Below are positions 38,301 through 51,700 of a stretch of 64,000 bases of DNA, one piece after another. The notes under the pieces were generated by a model. That model searched no databases, was not told where the DNA came from, and saw only the letters and a list, made by a program, of their open reading frames with translations. The stretch's first letter is position 1. Each line of letters opens with the position of its first letter. Where the stretch lies: NCBI GenBank assembly GCA_003952965.2, contig CM025850.1:7614125-7678124 (forward strand), given 5' to 3'. The stretch is from Morella rubra (taxonomy: Eukaryota; Streptophyta; Magnoliopsida; Fagales; Myricaceae). The position numbers and the translations under genes are program-made.

Positions 38301-38747
38301 TACTAAAGATGGAAGTTTCTCCAAAGGATCCTCAATGTTATCAAAGAAACCTTCCACACTGTCCGCGATCGTGATGATGATGATGATCCAAGACGATGAG
38401 ATGCAGAGATCCGAGGTTCCTCTCAGCGCAATTAGTGTGTCTCAACCTTGATAATAAAAGTAACAGGCTGATTTTTTGCAGCTGACATGATCGCTCCGAT
38501 CCACGCAGCTTCTCCCATCGTTTCTTCAATGTGAAATCTTGCTGTTCTTTTCTTTTCCTTCTTCTTGTTTTTGTTTTTTGTTTTTTTGTTTTTTTGTCTT
38601 TTGCAGATTCTGGTTGTGAAAACCCTTCCCCACTATGACGATAAAATGCAATACAAGCAGGAGTAATCAACAGGAACCTAAGGAACTAACAATGACCAAG
38701 ATAACTAAAAAAGAGGGAGACAAATTGGAAAATCATGTTTGGTTTTG
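29370..38747. other. Gene-poor interval between the two Dof genes
   Basis: Over 9 kb of AT-rich DNA. It contains homopolymer T runs (29.71 kb, 31.68 kb), GA microsatellite (33.49 kb), a MITE at 37181-37390 and the 3' flanks of both Dof genes. An ATG-started minus-strand frame of 116 codons at 34617-34967 has a hydrophobic start but no known domain, and I do not call it. Nothing else is supported. Confidence 0.5.
37181..37390. mobile_element. MITE of the GTTTGGTT type
   Basis: The left end GGTGGCGTTTGTTTTTCCAA and the reverse complement of the right end, GGTGGTGTTTGTTTACCAAA, form clear terminal inverted repeats that continue as AT-rich sequence. 210 bp, non-coding. Confidence 0.75.
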
Positions 38748-39991
38748 CTAGATCAGAGAAGTGACCGAAGACCCGATGTTTCCGGGATCACTCCAAGCCC
38801 CGATATTTGTTGCGTTCCAGTAAAGAGAAGGATCTGAAAAGCCTACTTGCTCCATATGATTCTGACAAGAGCCATTCCAGTCCAACCTGTTTTGGCCGTC
38901 TTCTACTTTCACTTCTTTCATGGCGATCCGAGCTTCACCATTAACCAATCTGTTCAAGCCTTCAAATGGTGCTGCAGTTTGGAAATGATTTGGTACTCGA
39001 GTGTCTTTGATACCGCCGTTGACGAATTTCTGATGCTGAAAGCTAGAGGTTAGCAGCGAAGCCATGGTTGGAGGAGTGGTACTAGAAGAAGCCGAGGAGC
39101 CAAATATGGAATAACTTGATAGAAGCGAGTTTGATGTAACCACATCTAGGATTTGCTTAGCAGGATTAAATCCATTTCGGTAATCGCTTTCGCCAGCATC
39201 ATTTGACATTATTCCAGAGGAAAACCCTAGTCCAAGAGCATTTAGTTGGGGCTGGAGATCGTACCCAGAAACAGTGTCTACATTGGAAACTCTGGGATTG
39301 AACCTTGGAAATGGGAGACTCATGTCAGAAGGGTTACTGGCTAACCCATAAAGCAAAGAATTGATATGATTTGGTGTTGAAGAAGATATATCCATGTGTT
39401 GTTGAGATGGAGGGTCTGGATTTGCACTATGAGCTGAAGAAGAAGCTCCATCGGTTGCCGAAGCTGAAGGCCTCTTCACGCGCTTGTTTTTCCTGCACCC
39501 ACCACCTACAGGCACGTTTCTCAGGGTACCTCCGCGAGTCCAGTACCGCTTGCAGGCCTTGCAGAAGTGCCTCGGCTGAGACAAGCTGTAGTTGTTGTAG
39601 TAACAAAACTTTGTGTTAGATGAGTCGCAGCGAGGACACCTGAGGGCTTGTTGTTGTTGCTGCTGCTGCTGTTGGTCTATCAGAGGTTTTTCCGTTGTCC
39701 TACCCGTAGAATCCATTAGGACCTTGTGATCATCAATCTGATTCTGCACCAAAGGGTAAGAAAGAAGAGGAAACTGAGGAAGGAAAGAGTTTGAGGTGGC
39801 GTTCTAGGGTAAAATAACCATACAGGAGACATATTCCCTTCCAAAAGCAAAGCAACAAAAATGGAATGGTCATAATAATTGAGAGAGAGAGGGAAGAGAG
39901 AGAGAGAGAGAGAGAGGGGAAAGAAAGTAACCTGTGACCATTCGTTTGTAGTTGGAGGGATGACAACCATCTTCTCACAGTTACCCAACAT
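38748..39991 (-). CDS. Dof-type zinc-finger transcription factor (two exons)
   Basis: Plant Dof factor; nuclear, expected to bind AAAG cores. Exon 1 is 39991-39932 (20 codons, [20 protein letters not shown]) and exon 2 is 39743-38748, joined in phase 0 at CACAG|GTTACT and GGTGCAG|AATCAG. The 188 bp intron carries a long CT/GA repeat. The product has 351 residues. A run of nine Gln (about 44-52) precedes the Dof domain (about 55-107), with zinc ligands C56, C59, C81 and C84 and the signature [20 protein letters not shown] basic stretch KNKRVKRP follows. The end, [17 protein letters not shown], is of a kind seen in a Dof subgroup whose members also have this short first exon. An open frame read straight through the intron boundary begins with TTG, so the spliced start is better. 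It is convergent with the first Dof gene, 9.4 kb away. Confidence 0.9.
39744..39931. repeat. (CT/GA)n microsatellite in the intron of the second Dof gene
   Basis: A GA run, strongest at about 39880-39917, fills much of the 188 bp intron and supplies a long pyrimidine tract on the coding strand. Confidence 0.8.
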
Positions 39992-40765
39992 TTTCTTCTT
40001 GCAAAGGAATCGTTGAAACAAAGTGTAACAGACAAAGAGCAGGTGGCGACGTGAGTCTTTCTTGCCGGGCTTGAAATATTAGGACTTTCAGAGGAGAGAG
40101 AGGGAGAGGATTAACATAAAGAAGGAAAATTTAACAACGAATGTCATTCTGATTGTTTAATCTAATTTCACGTGATGGGTCTGGTCCTAAATCGAATTTG
40201 AGTAGGCCATTATTTAAATACAGATTTGAATAATCAAAAGAATATGAAGGACATTCGAAATCCAAGAAGAAGACAGGGAGATAAAGTAACGTTACAGATG
40301 AATCTAATTGGTAGGTTCAAGAAAGCAAGAATACGTGAGAGACTACACACTCCCCATCACTACGTAAAATTCCTTTGTACAGACGGAGATGTCGATAGAT
40401 AGATAGAGGGAATCCCTAAGAGCACAATATCCCGATTCCGTCACACAACAAATCCCACTTCCGTTTTATTTATTCGATTCATCATATTCTATGGCACCAA
40501 CGTTAATTATTTTTTGGTTGTCCTAAACGGCTTATCGACGCTCAAGTCTGGATTCCACTGTCCCTGATTATACCATTTTGTCGTTATATCCTACTCTTAT
40601 TTCATCGAGAGTCTCAATTCAATATATCCAGTACTGTATTTGGATTTCCCTGTCATAGATCCAGTTTAATGTCTTTATAATTATATATCGAGAGCCGACA
40701 GGTGATCTCATTAAAGAGTAGGGTGAGATGCAATTTTATTCCTAATATCTATAGGCCTAAAGGGT

Positions 40766-41068
40766 TTAGACCTCAGATGAAATTCCTCTGTTATCTCTTT
40801 CTGAGGTTCTGGACTGTAGGGGGGGAGAAGTACTGCCAAATTGCGTACCTTCTCCATTATTGATATATGAAGTGGTACTATACGATACGCACTTATACGT
40901 TTGCTTTTGGACTATCGATGATGCTGTTTGATACTTGTAATAAATGACTACCAGGGAGATGATCAGGAGGAGGTACAGTATGCGGCTGGACTTCATTTTT
41001 GTTATATACATGTATTGTGAAAATTCCAGAAGAAAACGACAAGATATCACCCATGTGGCAGTCCACAT
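40766..41068 (-). CDS. Possible small membrane-anchored or secreted peptide
   Basis: An ATG-started frame of 100 codons, or 76 from an internal ATG at 40996. From the inner start it reads MKSSRILYLLLIISLVVIYY, a basic start then a strong hydrophobic stretch like a signal peptide or anchor, followed by a polar Ser/Thr-rich tail ending RDNRGISSEV. No known peptide-hormone motif (CLE, IDA, CEP, RGF or PSK) is present. It may be a chance frame; nothing else supports it. Confidence 0.25.
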   Translation of the reverse strand: MWTATWVISCRFLLEFSQYMYITKMKSSRILYLLLIISLVVIYYKYQTASSIVQKQTYKCVSYSTTSYINNGEGTQFGSTSPPLQSRTSERDNRGISSEV

Positions 41069-44000
41069 CTAGGACTCGCGGAGGAAAACCACGATTATTT
41101 CGCTAGCTAGGGTTCTTGAAGTGCTGCTGTTGCTGCTTCTCTCGCCCAGTTTTGGCTTGTCAAAAACGAAAAATCAAATTAAGGGGGAAAAGAAACCGTT
41201 AATGGTGTCGGGGGGAGAGAGAGAGAGGGTGGAGACTGTGGAGCCCTGAGGTGCAGAACCATGTGGTGGGCAGCTCAGCTCCTGAGGAAAAAGAAGGAAA
41301 AAGCAAAGCATAGTTTGGGGAACAAACGGATTTTGTAGTCCCCCAAGGGATTTTCTCCTCCTCCCTACATCCCCATCATTATTCTTCCGCGCAGTCCTCT
41401 GCCTTGTTAAACTTTGATCTTTGCAGTAACTAAAATATTACTGTCATGTTGCACTTTACGAAGAACACATTTTGTTATTCTCTGGAGTGTGGACTTGCAG
41501 GTTAGAATTATATAATCAATTGGCATGATTTTGGATCATATTCCTTGCAGTTGCAGAGATATGGTTGTCCACCCAGTACCAGCGGGTTTATTGGTGGACG
41601 GCGTAGCTAGGAGGTCTCACTCCTGCAAGATTATTAATATTTTTAGCAACCACACCTAGTTATCATTATAGGAACAGATACTGCTCTTGATCATTCTGCA
41701 ATAATTTGGAAAACACTATAGGAGTGCAAAATTCAAGTCCATCAAATGGCTATCCCAAGCAAGACACTACCTGAAAGTTATTGTTATTCGCTGCTCACTG
41801 TAAATGAGGTTATCTTTTTCTGTATTCTAGTGCAAAAGAGGTTTTAAGTTATAGCATTATTGTCTTAAAGAGCTGGTGATAATGTCTGATCTGAAAGGAA
41901 TTAGTTGGGAACCGGGGGAGAGGCAGAGAAGTGAGTCAAATCTGGGTCAATTTTAGAGGTAGATGTGGAGGTGCAGGTGCAGGTGGGTCCTTTCCATCCA
42001 CACCAGTCACCACCCCACCACCACAACAAGAGATTCCAATTTGGCAAACATGAAAGAAACCCAACGCGCACGTTAAAAGGAACTTTGTAATTTGAGTGAG
42101 AGAGCCTGGGGCATTGGGGGACCAAAGCATCAAATCCAAGCCAACTGTATCCATCAGAGGCTGACCATATGGCACCCAACACAATGTGCAGACAAAGATT
42201 CACTTCCCATTTACTATTGCTTGTTTTTATTCTTCCCATTTCCAATGTTAAAAGATGGTATTGCCCTCTCAAAAGCCATACTTCTCTACCTAGAACGGGG
42301 GCAAAGTTCGAAATTTCGATTCACTCGAGCACTGTGGCAAAGAGAATTGATTGGTTCCTGAAAATCAAAATTTTGGACTCGATTAAAATGTTGGTTTATA
42401 AAAATTAATAAAAAAGTGTAAGAGAAATAATTTAAGTACAATTTTTATATTTATTGTAACAGAAAAATTGACCCTTCCCTAAATAGAACTCATTTGGATT
42501 CACTCGAGCACTGTGGGACAGAGAAAAATGTGCTTGTAATATCTTTGAAGGCGGATATTATCATATATGTCCTAATGGCAGATGGAGGATGCGGATGGAT
42601 TCTTTGGAAAGCCATATATTCCATCCGGCACACTTATCCATCGTGTACCTCCTGTACTTATGCGCGATGATATCTGAACATGGTGGTGTCCTCTAGAAAT
42701 AAATCAAAATTGTTTGTCAAGTGGACGAAACACACGCTGTCGTTCATGATACTCCAATACGCAAAAGTCTATGATACCGGTACCCATTAAGATGGCATTT
42801 TTGGAGCTACATATTGACGTTCCTATTATCTACATGTCGATTGTCGCCAAGCGACATTTGTGCGAGAAAAAATTGTTGGCTCATTATAGGAGTAATATCG
42901 TAGTAGCCTCTTAATTATAGACAAAAAATCAATTATTAATCTCTTTTAAGTTCTAAAATGTTTTATTATGTTTCATATGTGTCAAATATCATCAATACTC
43001 GTGCGTTTGATTTGACATACACAAAGTTGTGATATGAATTGGTTGAAATATCTCTCTAAGAATAAAATTAAAAAATAACTTAAATATAAATAGCTCAATG
43101 AAATGGAGTTTTAATTTTTTTATTTAAAAAACATTACTTTTTTATTATTATTTTAACAATTTTATCTTAAGGTGTATTTTGGTCACTTTTCATGTGGTTT
43201 GGCCAAATCAAGCAGTGATTACGTATGTAAAATAAGATATGAAATAAAACATTTTAAAACTTTAAGGGCGTGATTGTTTTTTGTCCATAATTAGAGAGCG
43301 TGTTATATTAGCTCCTAATGATATTACCCCTAATTATAATAGCTGGAAGGCACAACTTGTAGCCTTGTATACACCGAATAAACACAAAAAGACTAGTTTG
43401 GATGAAACTTTGATAGAGTTCAACTTTTGCCTAAAACATGCGATTAGTATTAAAAGGTTTACATCATCAAAAGGAAGATGCATGGTTTGTTGGCAAAAAC
43501 TTTCTTGGAATGATCATGAGGACCGATATGATTGAAGGGCTTTGATCGACTTTAGTTATAAAACCCTGTGGCAATATGTGTAATTGTGCATCTGAACCTT
43601 CAATGGATGCAAAATGACAAGAGAGTCAAACCTGGGAAATGTGCCAGAAGCTGCAGTGAGCGAGCATGGAAAATTCCAGTTAGGTACTGGCCATATATGG
43701 TCTTTTAATTAATTAAAGAATCCCATGCCTTCACAGCATATATGGTTGGACTCTCTGGATTCTGGACTGTAGCTTATGGAAGTTTCAAGTAGCGCCGGTC
43801 CTGTGGGACCTCGAGAATGTTGAGAGGGACAATTCCTTTGTATTTTAATTGGTTGTCCCTTTATCGAAATCTTTATTTCCGAGTCTCCAAAATCTTGGTA
43901 GACTCAAAGCCTAGCTATGTCGATGACAAATATATATACACTTATCTTTCCGCAATTAGTTTAATTAGTGTATAAGATAGAAATTGAATCTTTGAGGCTT

Positions 44001-46305
44001 TTTCCCATGGAGAATATTGACAATAATGGAATAAAAAAAACCTTATGATAAAAGATGAATATTATATTGCCAGAGTGCATGCAGAAAAATATTACCCAAA
44101 AATAACATAAATGGTCGTCATATGGGTCTCTCAAGCTGTCGACATCGTATCTACAAGCAAATATGATGAAGAGATATGCTCTTACGATTTTAATAGGGTC
44201 TAATTACTTGTGGGTTTGATTTTGATCGTTGATTTTGGAAACAAATAGGGACAATAATCAAGCATCTATGGGTTAAGCCAGCGAAACTAGGGTTGAAAAT
44301 CTTAGGCAGCGCATGACCCAAGAGGATATATATGCAGACCGTAGCCCAAGCCCCAAGAAACCAGGCAAAGTGGGACCAATTACACCAAATGGTACGGGAC
44401 GAAAGAGAGAGAGCAATCGTATTGGAATAAAACGACTGTCGTATTATTTATCAACAGAGAGTTGTGCTCGGCATTCAACTCGCCGTATAAGTCGATGAGT
44501 CATGATTAGCAAAGAGTCTAAGATTGTAGGCTGTATTAACCTGTGTCTAGATCTTACTAATCAAGAAGTTTAGGCAGCCTTGGAAGTTGGAACCCTTAAA
44601 TAGACCTGCCGTGGAATTCGTAGTCCGCTTTTCAAATCAAGGGACTGTTAAGGACCTGTACGTGATTTGAAAAAAAATCTTGAAATAATTAGGAGCTGGA
44701 TGTGGCCGGCTTATGTCAGTGAAGAGGGAACTACAACCATTCATAATCATGCATTTTTTTGACTAATCCATATCCAATTTAGACAATTAGAGCCATATCG
44801 TATGTAATTCATCCATCCACACTGCATCCCCTTGACATTTTTGTCTTAAGGCCTCGACATTTTCTTTGAAATATCCCCTTTCACATCCCATGACAAGAAA
44901 AATATTTGAGCATCCACATCGTTTATTATCCTTCTGCAGCTACCCACAGCCATGCATCTTTCGGTTCATCCAAATTTTTTTTTTCTCTCTCAATAATTCT
45001 GATGTAGACGATTTGGGTCATGTCGTGTCGTCTACATTTTTTTCAGTCACCTCCAGCCATTTCAGTACCTCCCTTTTTCAAATGGTCTTGACTTCTTTCC
45101 AATAGGCGATAGCCCTCCTTCTCACTACCCAAAAAACCAAATTCTTTCATTATCGTGATAATGATAGTACAAAGTGATCGATGTTCGGCATTCCACTACA
45201 GAAGAGAATAAGAGAGGACCACTTCTACATTAATCTACCTAATGTGCAAGCAGATTTGCCAAATTTAGTGGCCATGATCATGTTGCTAGGGCTAGTATTA
45301 GAAAAATGCCAAACCTCCAAGCCCTAGGCATCATGACATGCAGCATTGGGACCGCTAATGGATAAAATTAGGGCATTATAATCATGGTTGATGAGGGTCA
45401 AACTCAAACAATTGTATTTAAATTCCAATCTCTCTTGCAAAAAGCCATTAATCAAGCCGCTTCACGCTACGAGCGGCGGGACCATGCTACCGCACTAGTC
45501 CTTTATGTGGTCCCCAAGTGGGCACCGTCCGGCGAACAATTCGGCCCCCCGCTACTAGATGAATGGCCCACGATGATCCCTCCGGCTTATGGGTTGGACG
45601 TTTGATTTAAAGACCACAGGCCCAGTCTGATATATAAGAGGCCCATGGCTGCAGTCTCGGGGGCCTAATCTGGGTATGGGGTTTAGTATGGGCTTGTTGA
45701 TCTACAAGATGGGCTGGGTTAGGGGTTACGTAGGTGCTGCGGGCATCTTCTGCTGTTACTGGGTTTTTTTGGAGTCTGCAAAAAGTCTGCCTATAGTCAA
45801 AACTTTTGCCATCTGAATTTCCGACACCTTGAGGTTTGAGCGCATTGCCCATTTTCAGAAACATGGTGGGAAGTTGAACCCCAAATATCCCACATCTTTT
45901 ACGAATACCTGGAAAATAAAGTAAGAAAAAGAAGCCCCTGATGCCACCAGAGAAGGAGATCGCGGGAATATTACCCGGTTTATTCCTTTAGGTTTTTTGG
46001 AATGCGATAAGAGAGGATAAATTCTCTACCTTTGTGTTCTTTTCGTGAACTAAATCATGCACCTTCTGAACACGATTCTTACCGCCTTACGAGCTGGTAT
46101 ACCGATAAAATTGCCAGAAATTCCTTTTTTTTTTTTTTTTTTTCGCTTTTTGGCCCTGTAGAATACTGATGCTTGTTTTTTTCCTTTCCAAGGAGGGAAA
46201 TTTGTGGTAATCTGAAAAATCGAACCTAAATCATGTGTCTGATCCACTCATGAGCTCCAACGACGCTTTAACCACTGAAGTAACCTGAGGTGGGTTAGAA
46301 ATGCT

Positions 46306-46488
46306 TAGGTTACGTTTGGTTTGATCTCAAAATTTTTTAAAATTTTTTATTTTTTTTCATCAATTTTAATATTTTTTTACAAACTGTAATAAAAAAAAAT
46401 TTTACCCACCTAAAGAGAATCTATACTACTTTTAAAAAAATATATAAACATAAAAAATATTTTCAAAACTAAACCAAACATATCCTTA
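46306..46488. mobile_element. MITE of the GTTTGGTT type
   Basis: The left end TTAGGTTACGTTTGGTTTGA and the reverse complement of the right end, TAAGGATATGTTTGGTTTAG, are terminal inverted repeats followed by AAAATTTT-rich sequence. A TTA or TAA at each edge could be a target duplication. About 183 bp. Confidence 0.65.
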
Positions 46489-48725
46489 AATTTTACGAAG
46501 CATACTTTCATAAGTCGCCTTGTGCTAAAGCGATAAACACGTTCCTTTCAACCTTTGCACAAATGCGATTTAGTAACAAAGGATAAAGACACCCACATTC
46601 CCTCACCTTTAGTCTCTTTTTTGTTTTTCCATCAGTGGAACATCAATCGATAGAAACCCATTCCTTAATTACCTATTGTAACTTTTGTTTTAATTTTTTT
46701 TTTAAAAAAAACTGCTTTTTCCTAAACGTTAGTACTGACGAGCTGTTTTCTTTCTTCGTCGGGTAATTTAACAAAAACTGGCCGTGTTGTGCTTTTTTCT
46801 GATGTAAGTATGTTGTTGTTGAAGAACAACAAAAAAACAAACAGCGGTGACGAGTTTAAATATTGTTTTTTTTTTGGGAAAGGCTGTACATTAACGGTTC
46901 GCTTTAAAATAGTAGTGGTACGTAGTTCACGTGCTATTTCTGAAAAGGAAAAAGTTCTGTAACTTTTTTCTCGGGATGAACAGCTAATCACATTTGAGGG
47001 CGGTTGTATGCAGTCCCCAGGTCTTGCATTACACGAGCGAATTACAAACCCAGTTGATGCCTTCACACGAACCACCGAGACAGATCGACTGGGTGCTATC
47101 TGTAAAAAGCTAGTACTGTCTCCAGCCCTCATCTACCCCCTTGCTGTGGAAGATTGAAGACCTGGTTCCCTCTTTACGTTCGGCTTCCAAAGCTCAAGCT
47201 GCCTGGTCGATTCACTGGGTCCCCCGTCGGCTTAATCAGCAAGTCCACCTCTTGGCTCAATGGGCAGCTCGCTGATCTATTTTTGGCTTTGTTGATGTTT
47301 CTTGCATTCCTTTTAGTACTGTAAGTTGTGATGTGAACCCTGCACTTACGGTTTTTCAGTAATATATGTGGTTGTTTTCTGAGAAAAAAAAAATGGTACT
47401 CAACAGTAGTAAAGCCTCCTCCTCCTCCAACTGGTAGCATGAATATACGACTTTTCAAAATGAGAACCGGGACAATGGAATCTAAGGGAGATGCCCTCGT
47501 ACACAAGTGGGGCCGACAAGCGTGATAATGTGTGAAGGCGAGTGGTCCAAGCAGACGATGGAACTAGTATAATGTTTGGGGAAGATAGTTGCCCACTTTG
47601 CTGCAAACCAGTTGGCTAGCTGAGCCGCAGCTGTACTGTGGAAAACAAAGAAGGGCCAAAGAATAAAGATCCAAGGACATGAAACAGCGAGACAGTCGTA
47701 CAAAGTGGAAGCGATTAATCGGGATAGACCGAGCTTGTTACATCATTGGACCATATAGGACTTCACGTTTCACCCGCTCAATAATACACTTTGTTGCAGG
47801 AATCGTCCATCCTATCCGAAAAGGACGGCGGATTATTTTAGAGAGAGAGATTAGAGTGTTCACATGCATGCATCCGAGGCAGAATATTTATTGCGTCTGT
47901 ACTAGAAAAGCGATTGTTTTCATAAAATGACCCAAGAGTTCAGCCATTTGACAGAAAAGCTAGGCACGTTCGGTTTCTCTTTTTATTTTTGAATTTATAT
48001 CTTATTTTTATATTTATAATTCAAATATCACAAAATATACATATTTTAATATATTATTTTATTATTATTTTTTTATAAATATTAATTTTTTTTAATAATT
48101 ATATACGTATATCTATACAATTTTAACATCATCTAAATATTCAAAATTTTATCAAAATTTTACAAATTCCTTTCTAATGCATCTCAGTAGGTTACTTAGA
48201 TTGTTAATCCATAATAGGATATGAGTTTTCTAAGCTCGTGCTTGGATTAGACAAAGAGAAAAAAAATAGATGGTCCAACAACCAGGACTAATATATATAT
48301 AGAAACCTGGGAGAGATCGCTTTAGACATACGTTATTTATATTGTCTTGCTGAAGCCATTTAACAACAGAAATAGAAATTTCTAGACAGACAGAAGTTTT
48401 TTTTATTTTTTTTTTTTTTATTTTGGGTAAGTAGACAGAAGTTAAGAGTGAGACTGAGTCCAAGGAGCGCAGCCCTATAAAGTGAGAACTATTCATGTTA
48501 CTGTCAAGACATCTCTATTAATTATAATGTTCTCTTTGAGCAAATCCTGATCTTTGCTTTCTAACCCCCATCGGTTATATTCTTGTGCTGACAAGGGGGA
48601 AAATGGTGCTTGTGGTCCTCACATCAGAGTCTTCTCTTCTTTCAACTTTCCACCAAGTTTCTTAGTCTTCTTCCTCTTCGAGCTCCAGCTTCTTTCTTCC
48701 CGGTTGTCTTCTCTTGTTTGGCAAA

Positions 48726-51700
48726 ATGGAACCAAGCAAAGCTGAGGGAAAGAGGAGCCTCAAGTACACGATGGTGGAGGAGAAGAGGAGGACGACGAAG
48801 ATGTTGGTGAACTTGGACTCGGAGAGGATGAGAAGAAAAGGAGAGAGATGACCAACTCTAACAGGAGAGCTTCTGGTAGCGGATCAGGGTCAACGCCGAT
48901 TGCTTGCCAGGCGGATAATTGCAATGCTGATTTGAGCGAAGCCAAGCACTACTACCGGCGTCATAAAGTCTGTGAGTCCACTCTAAGGCTCCCGCTGTCC
49001 AGGTTGCTGGACTCCAGAAAAGGTTTTGCCAACAATGTAGCAGGTTAGAAACCCTAGTTCTTCAATCATTGCCAATACAAGCTTTCTTCTTTGTACTAGT
49101 TCTTGAATTTCTCTTATGCTGTTTACAGTGGCTTAGCGTGATTGTTGTCTCACAAGAAAGATCCAAGGAAGAAGCTTATAATTTGATTTGATTTTTTCCA
49201 GAAAACATATCCCATGGATATATTTATTTATTATGGATCTACTAGTGCATCAAACTCGAACATGGTACATTAAACATAACCCACGAGTTCTCGCATGATC
49301 CATGTGCCTATCACACAAAGCAAACTACTCCATTTTCGTGTTTGGGTAGGAAGCTGTTGACTTGATACTCAGATTATTTATGCCACATGATGAGGCTAAC
49401 TCATAAATAAAATACAAGAGAACTGCAAGTCTCGCTTCTTATCCTAACCAAGTAGGCACAAGTAGCAGTTCTCCAACCAACCCTAAATCTATTCAAAACC
49501 AAAGAAGACCTCGCACTACACATGACTAATGATTGATGCGTAAGATACGGATCACAAGCTATGAGCTGGAAGCCATGCAGTTAATATGAAATAATATACT
49601 GGAAAAAGATTTGGCATTGACTGGACTATGCCAAGAACCCCACTTACCATTGAATTGTCTTATCAACAGGTAATTCTTATCTGTTTCCACAGTTTAATCC
49701 TAAGTCTAATTAATAATGCCTACAGGACCTTCTCTGGTCCGATTTCATGATCTAGAACGTTAGGCATTCTGATCGTAATGTCTGAAGTAAGTTGACTGAT
49801 GATGTCCTTGGTGCACTTAGGTTTAGCAGGTATCATGAAATCATGACAACTTAGAATTACAGAACTTTTACAGGTATTTTATCTGTTGGTGTGTCTCAAA
49901 GTCCTAGACGTTAAGGATAACTATTGACCTTAAAGTGATGCTAGGTGTGCTATGAGATTTATTGTCACTTATGATACAAAAGTGATGTGACTTGAAATGT
50001 TGTTTGTTTGGCATGCTTAAATTGTGAGTATATCTGATAGGTGTGACATCATAATTCAGCAATTAGAATAGCTTCAACACTACTTTTGCAATGAAAACAA
50101 GCTGCTTCTTTCCTCTTTTTATACTGAATTATTATATAAATTGTTTGCATGCAAAAGGGAAACTGCTTTGCTAACCAAAGCATTTAGTTCGAAATATCTA
50201 TGAATGTGGTTTGGTGCCGTTTGTGTGCTAAAATTTTGGGTATAAAATTGGTGAAAAAGTGAATAGTTAATTTTAATAAACTTTTGATATTTATTATAAT
50301 AGAAATGGATGATTTGATGGAAAGAGAGATTATTTTATAATTATTTTATTAGGCCATAGGCAAAATTTTGGCACATAAACGCTACCATATAATATAATTA
50401 CATTGTTGATATGGAGAACACCTAAGAATTATATGCTTGGAGTGCAGAATAGATAGTTTAGATTTTTCTGAAACTCTACAACTTTGTGTAGAAACATTAT
50501 TTTTTCATTACCGAAGAATCTTAAGAGGAAGTACATGAATTCCTTTGATCAAGACACATATCAGGCACGATTTTAGTGCCCTTATACAATGGGTGTGTAA
50601 GGTACGGTGCCAAGTGGGACGCCGGATTTCTGCTTTCTTGGTGCAAGGGGTTATGTCCACGACCTAGGCAAAATTTCACTAACAAAAGACAGAATACAAT
50701 AGCTAATGCTAGAAAACACTCAAATCCTGGTCCTTAATGCCTCCAAAACCTTACAGCCTACCAAACCACTCTTTTTAGGGAAGAGCCATTGTAGGTCGAT
50801 CCCTTACTTGGGTTAAAGCCCTCACAGACTTCTAAAAATTTTTATTTCTGCTTTGAACTACAAGTCCTCATCCTTTTCTTACTAATATAGGTTTACTACA
50901 CTTATATCAAAAAGTGGAATTTATTAAACTTTAATGCAAGGAATGATAAATCTCCACCTTGGCTCAAATCCTTTCTTTGGTATGTACCTTAACTCGAACT
51001 CCATAAAGCTGCCTGGTAACATAAAATCTCTTGAAGATCACATGGCCTCTGAAAGACACTATGGAGCACCTCATCCACTATAAACACTAATCAAGTCAAA
51101 CCAACAATTGAGCTCTAGCATAAGAACTGACTTAATCAACATGTATATAGAATTTCTATTATACTAATTTGTTCATTGTAATCTCTAGTTGAAATGGAAT
51201 ATCCCAAGTAAAGTGGTATCTAATACACTTATCCTTGGTCCTTTCATCGCACACCTAAGTTTTTTAGTCAGATATATATATAGGCCCCTTTGTCTGTCAC
51301 CACATACAAAAGCTACCTTTTGGTGTCAGCAAAGACCACAAACCGACCGTATCAATAGCAAGTTCTATTGCTACGGCCATGTAGCCGCTAGAATACCCTT
51401 TCCAACGAAGAATTCACTCATTGCTTCTCAATGAACTTTTCCATTATCATGTACTTCTGAATAAACTCAATTTTTTTTCAAGTTGGGTTTTCAGAATCTA
51501 ATCTTCCTCTTCAAAATAAAGAAAGCACTCAGCTTCTTGTGTTTGGGACCAACCTTTAATTAGTATAACTCTGACTAATACTTTTGGGGATATAGGATAT
51601 ATAGATGTGACTATGCTTCCTTGAAAAAAGTGATAAATATAGTATGAGACCTAACCGAAGTCCTGCGTATTCTGCAATAGAGACCTTGATTAGGACGTCG

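Larger units (their letters stand above)
39992..48725. other. Gene-poor interval between the second Dof gene and the SPL gene
   Basis: Contains the Dof 5' flank, a possible small peptide frame near 41 kb, MITE-like AT-rich blocks (46306-46488; perhaps about 47960-48180) and many short frames without known domains (for example 43281-43535 plus, 45384-45605 plus, 46722-47132 minus). A TATA-like CCTATAAAGTG near 48474 could be the SPL core promoter. No further gene was supported. Confidence 0.45.

Noticed and set aside
43281-43535. Plus-strand frame reading IIRERVILAPNDI, reminiscent of Helitron PIF1-like helicase (RERAILAP)
   Set aside because: Only about a dozen residues resemble the motif, the frame starts at TTG and the rest does not match a helicase. 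Too weak to call a Helitron fossil.
46222-46288. tRNA-like stretch, minus strand (ATCGAACC ... TTAACCACTGAAGT in plus reading)
   Set aside because: It resembles the antisense of a tRNA with T arm and D arm, but the arms do not pair well and no anticodon loop can be drawn. At best it is a decayed SINE or tRNA relic.
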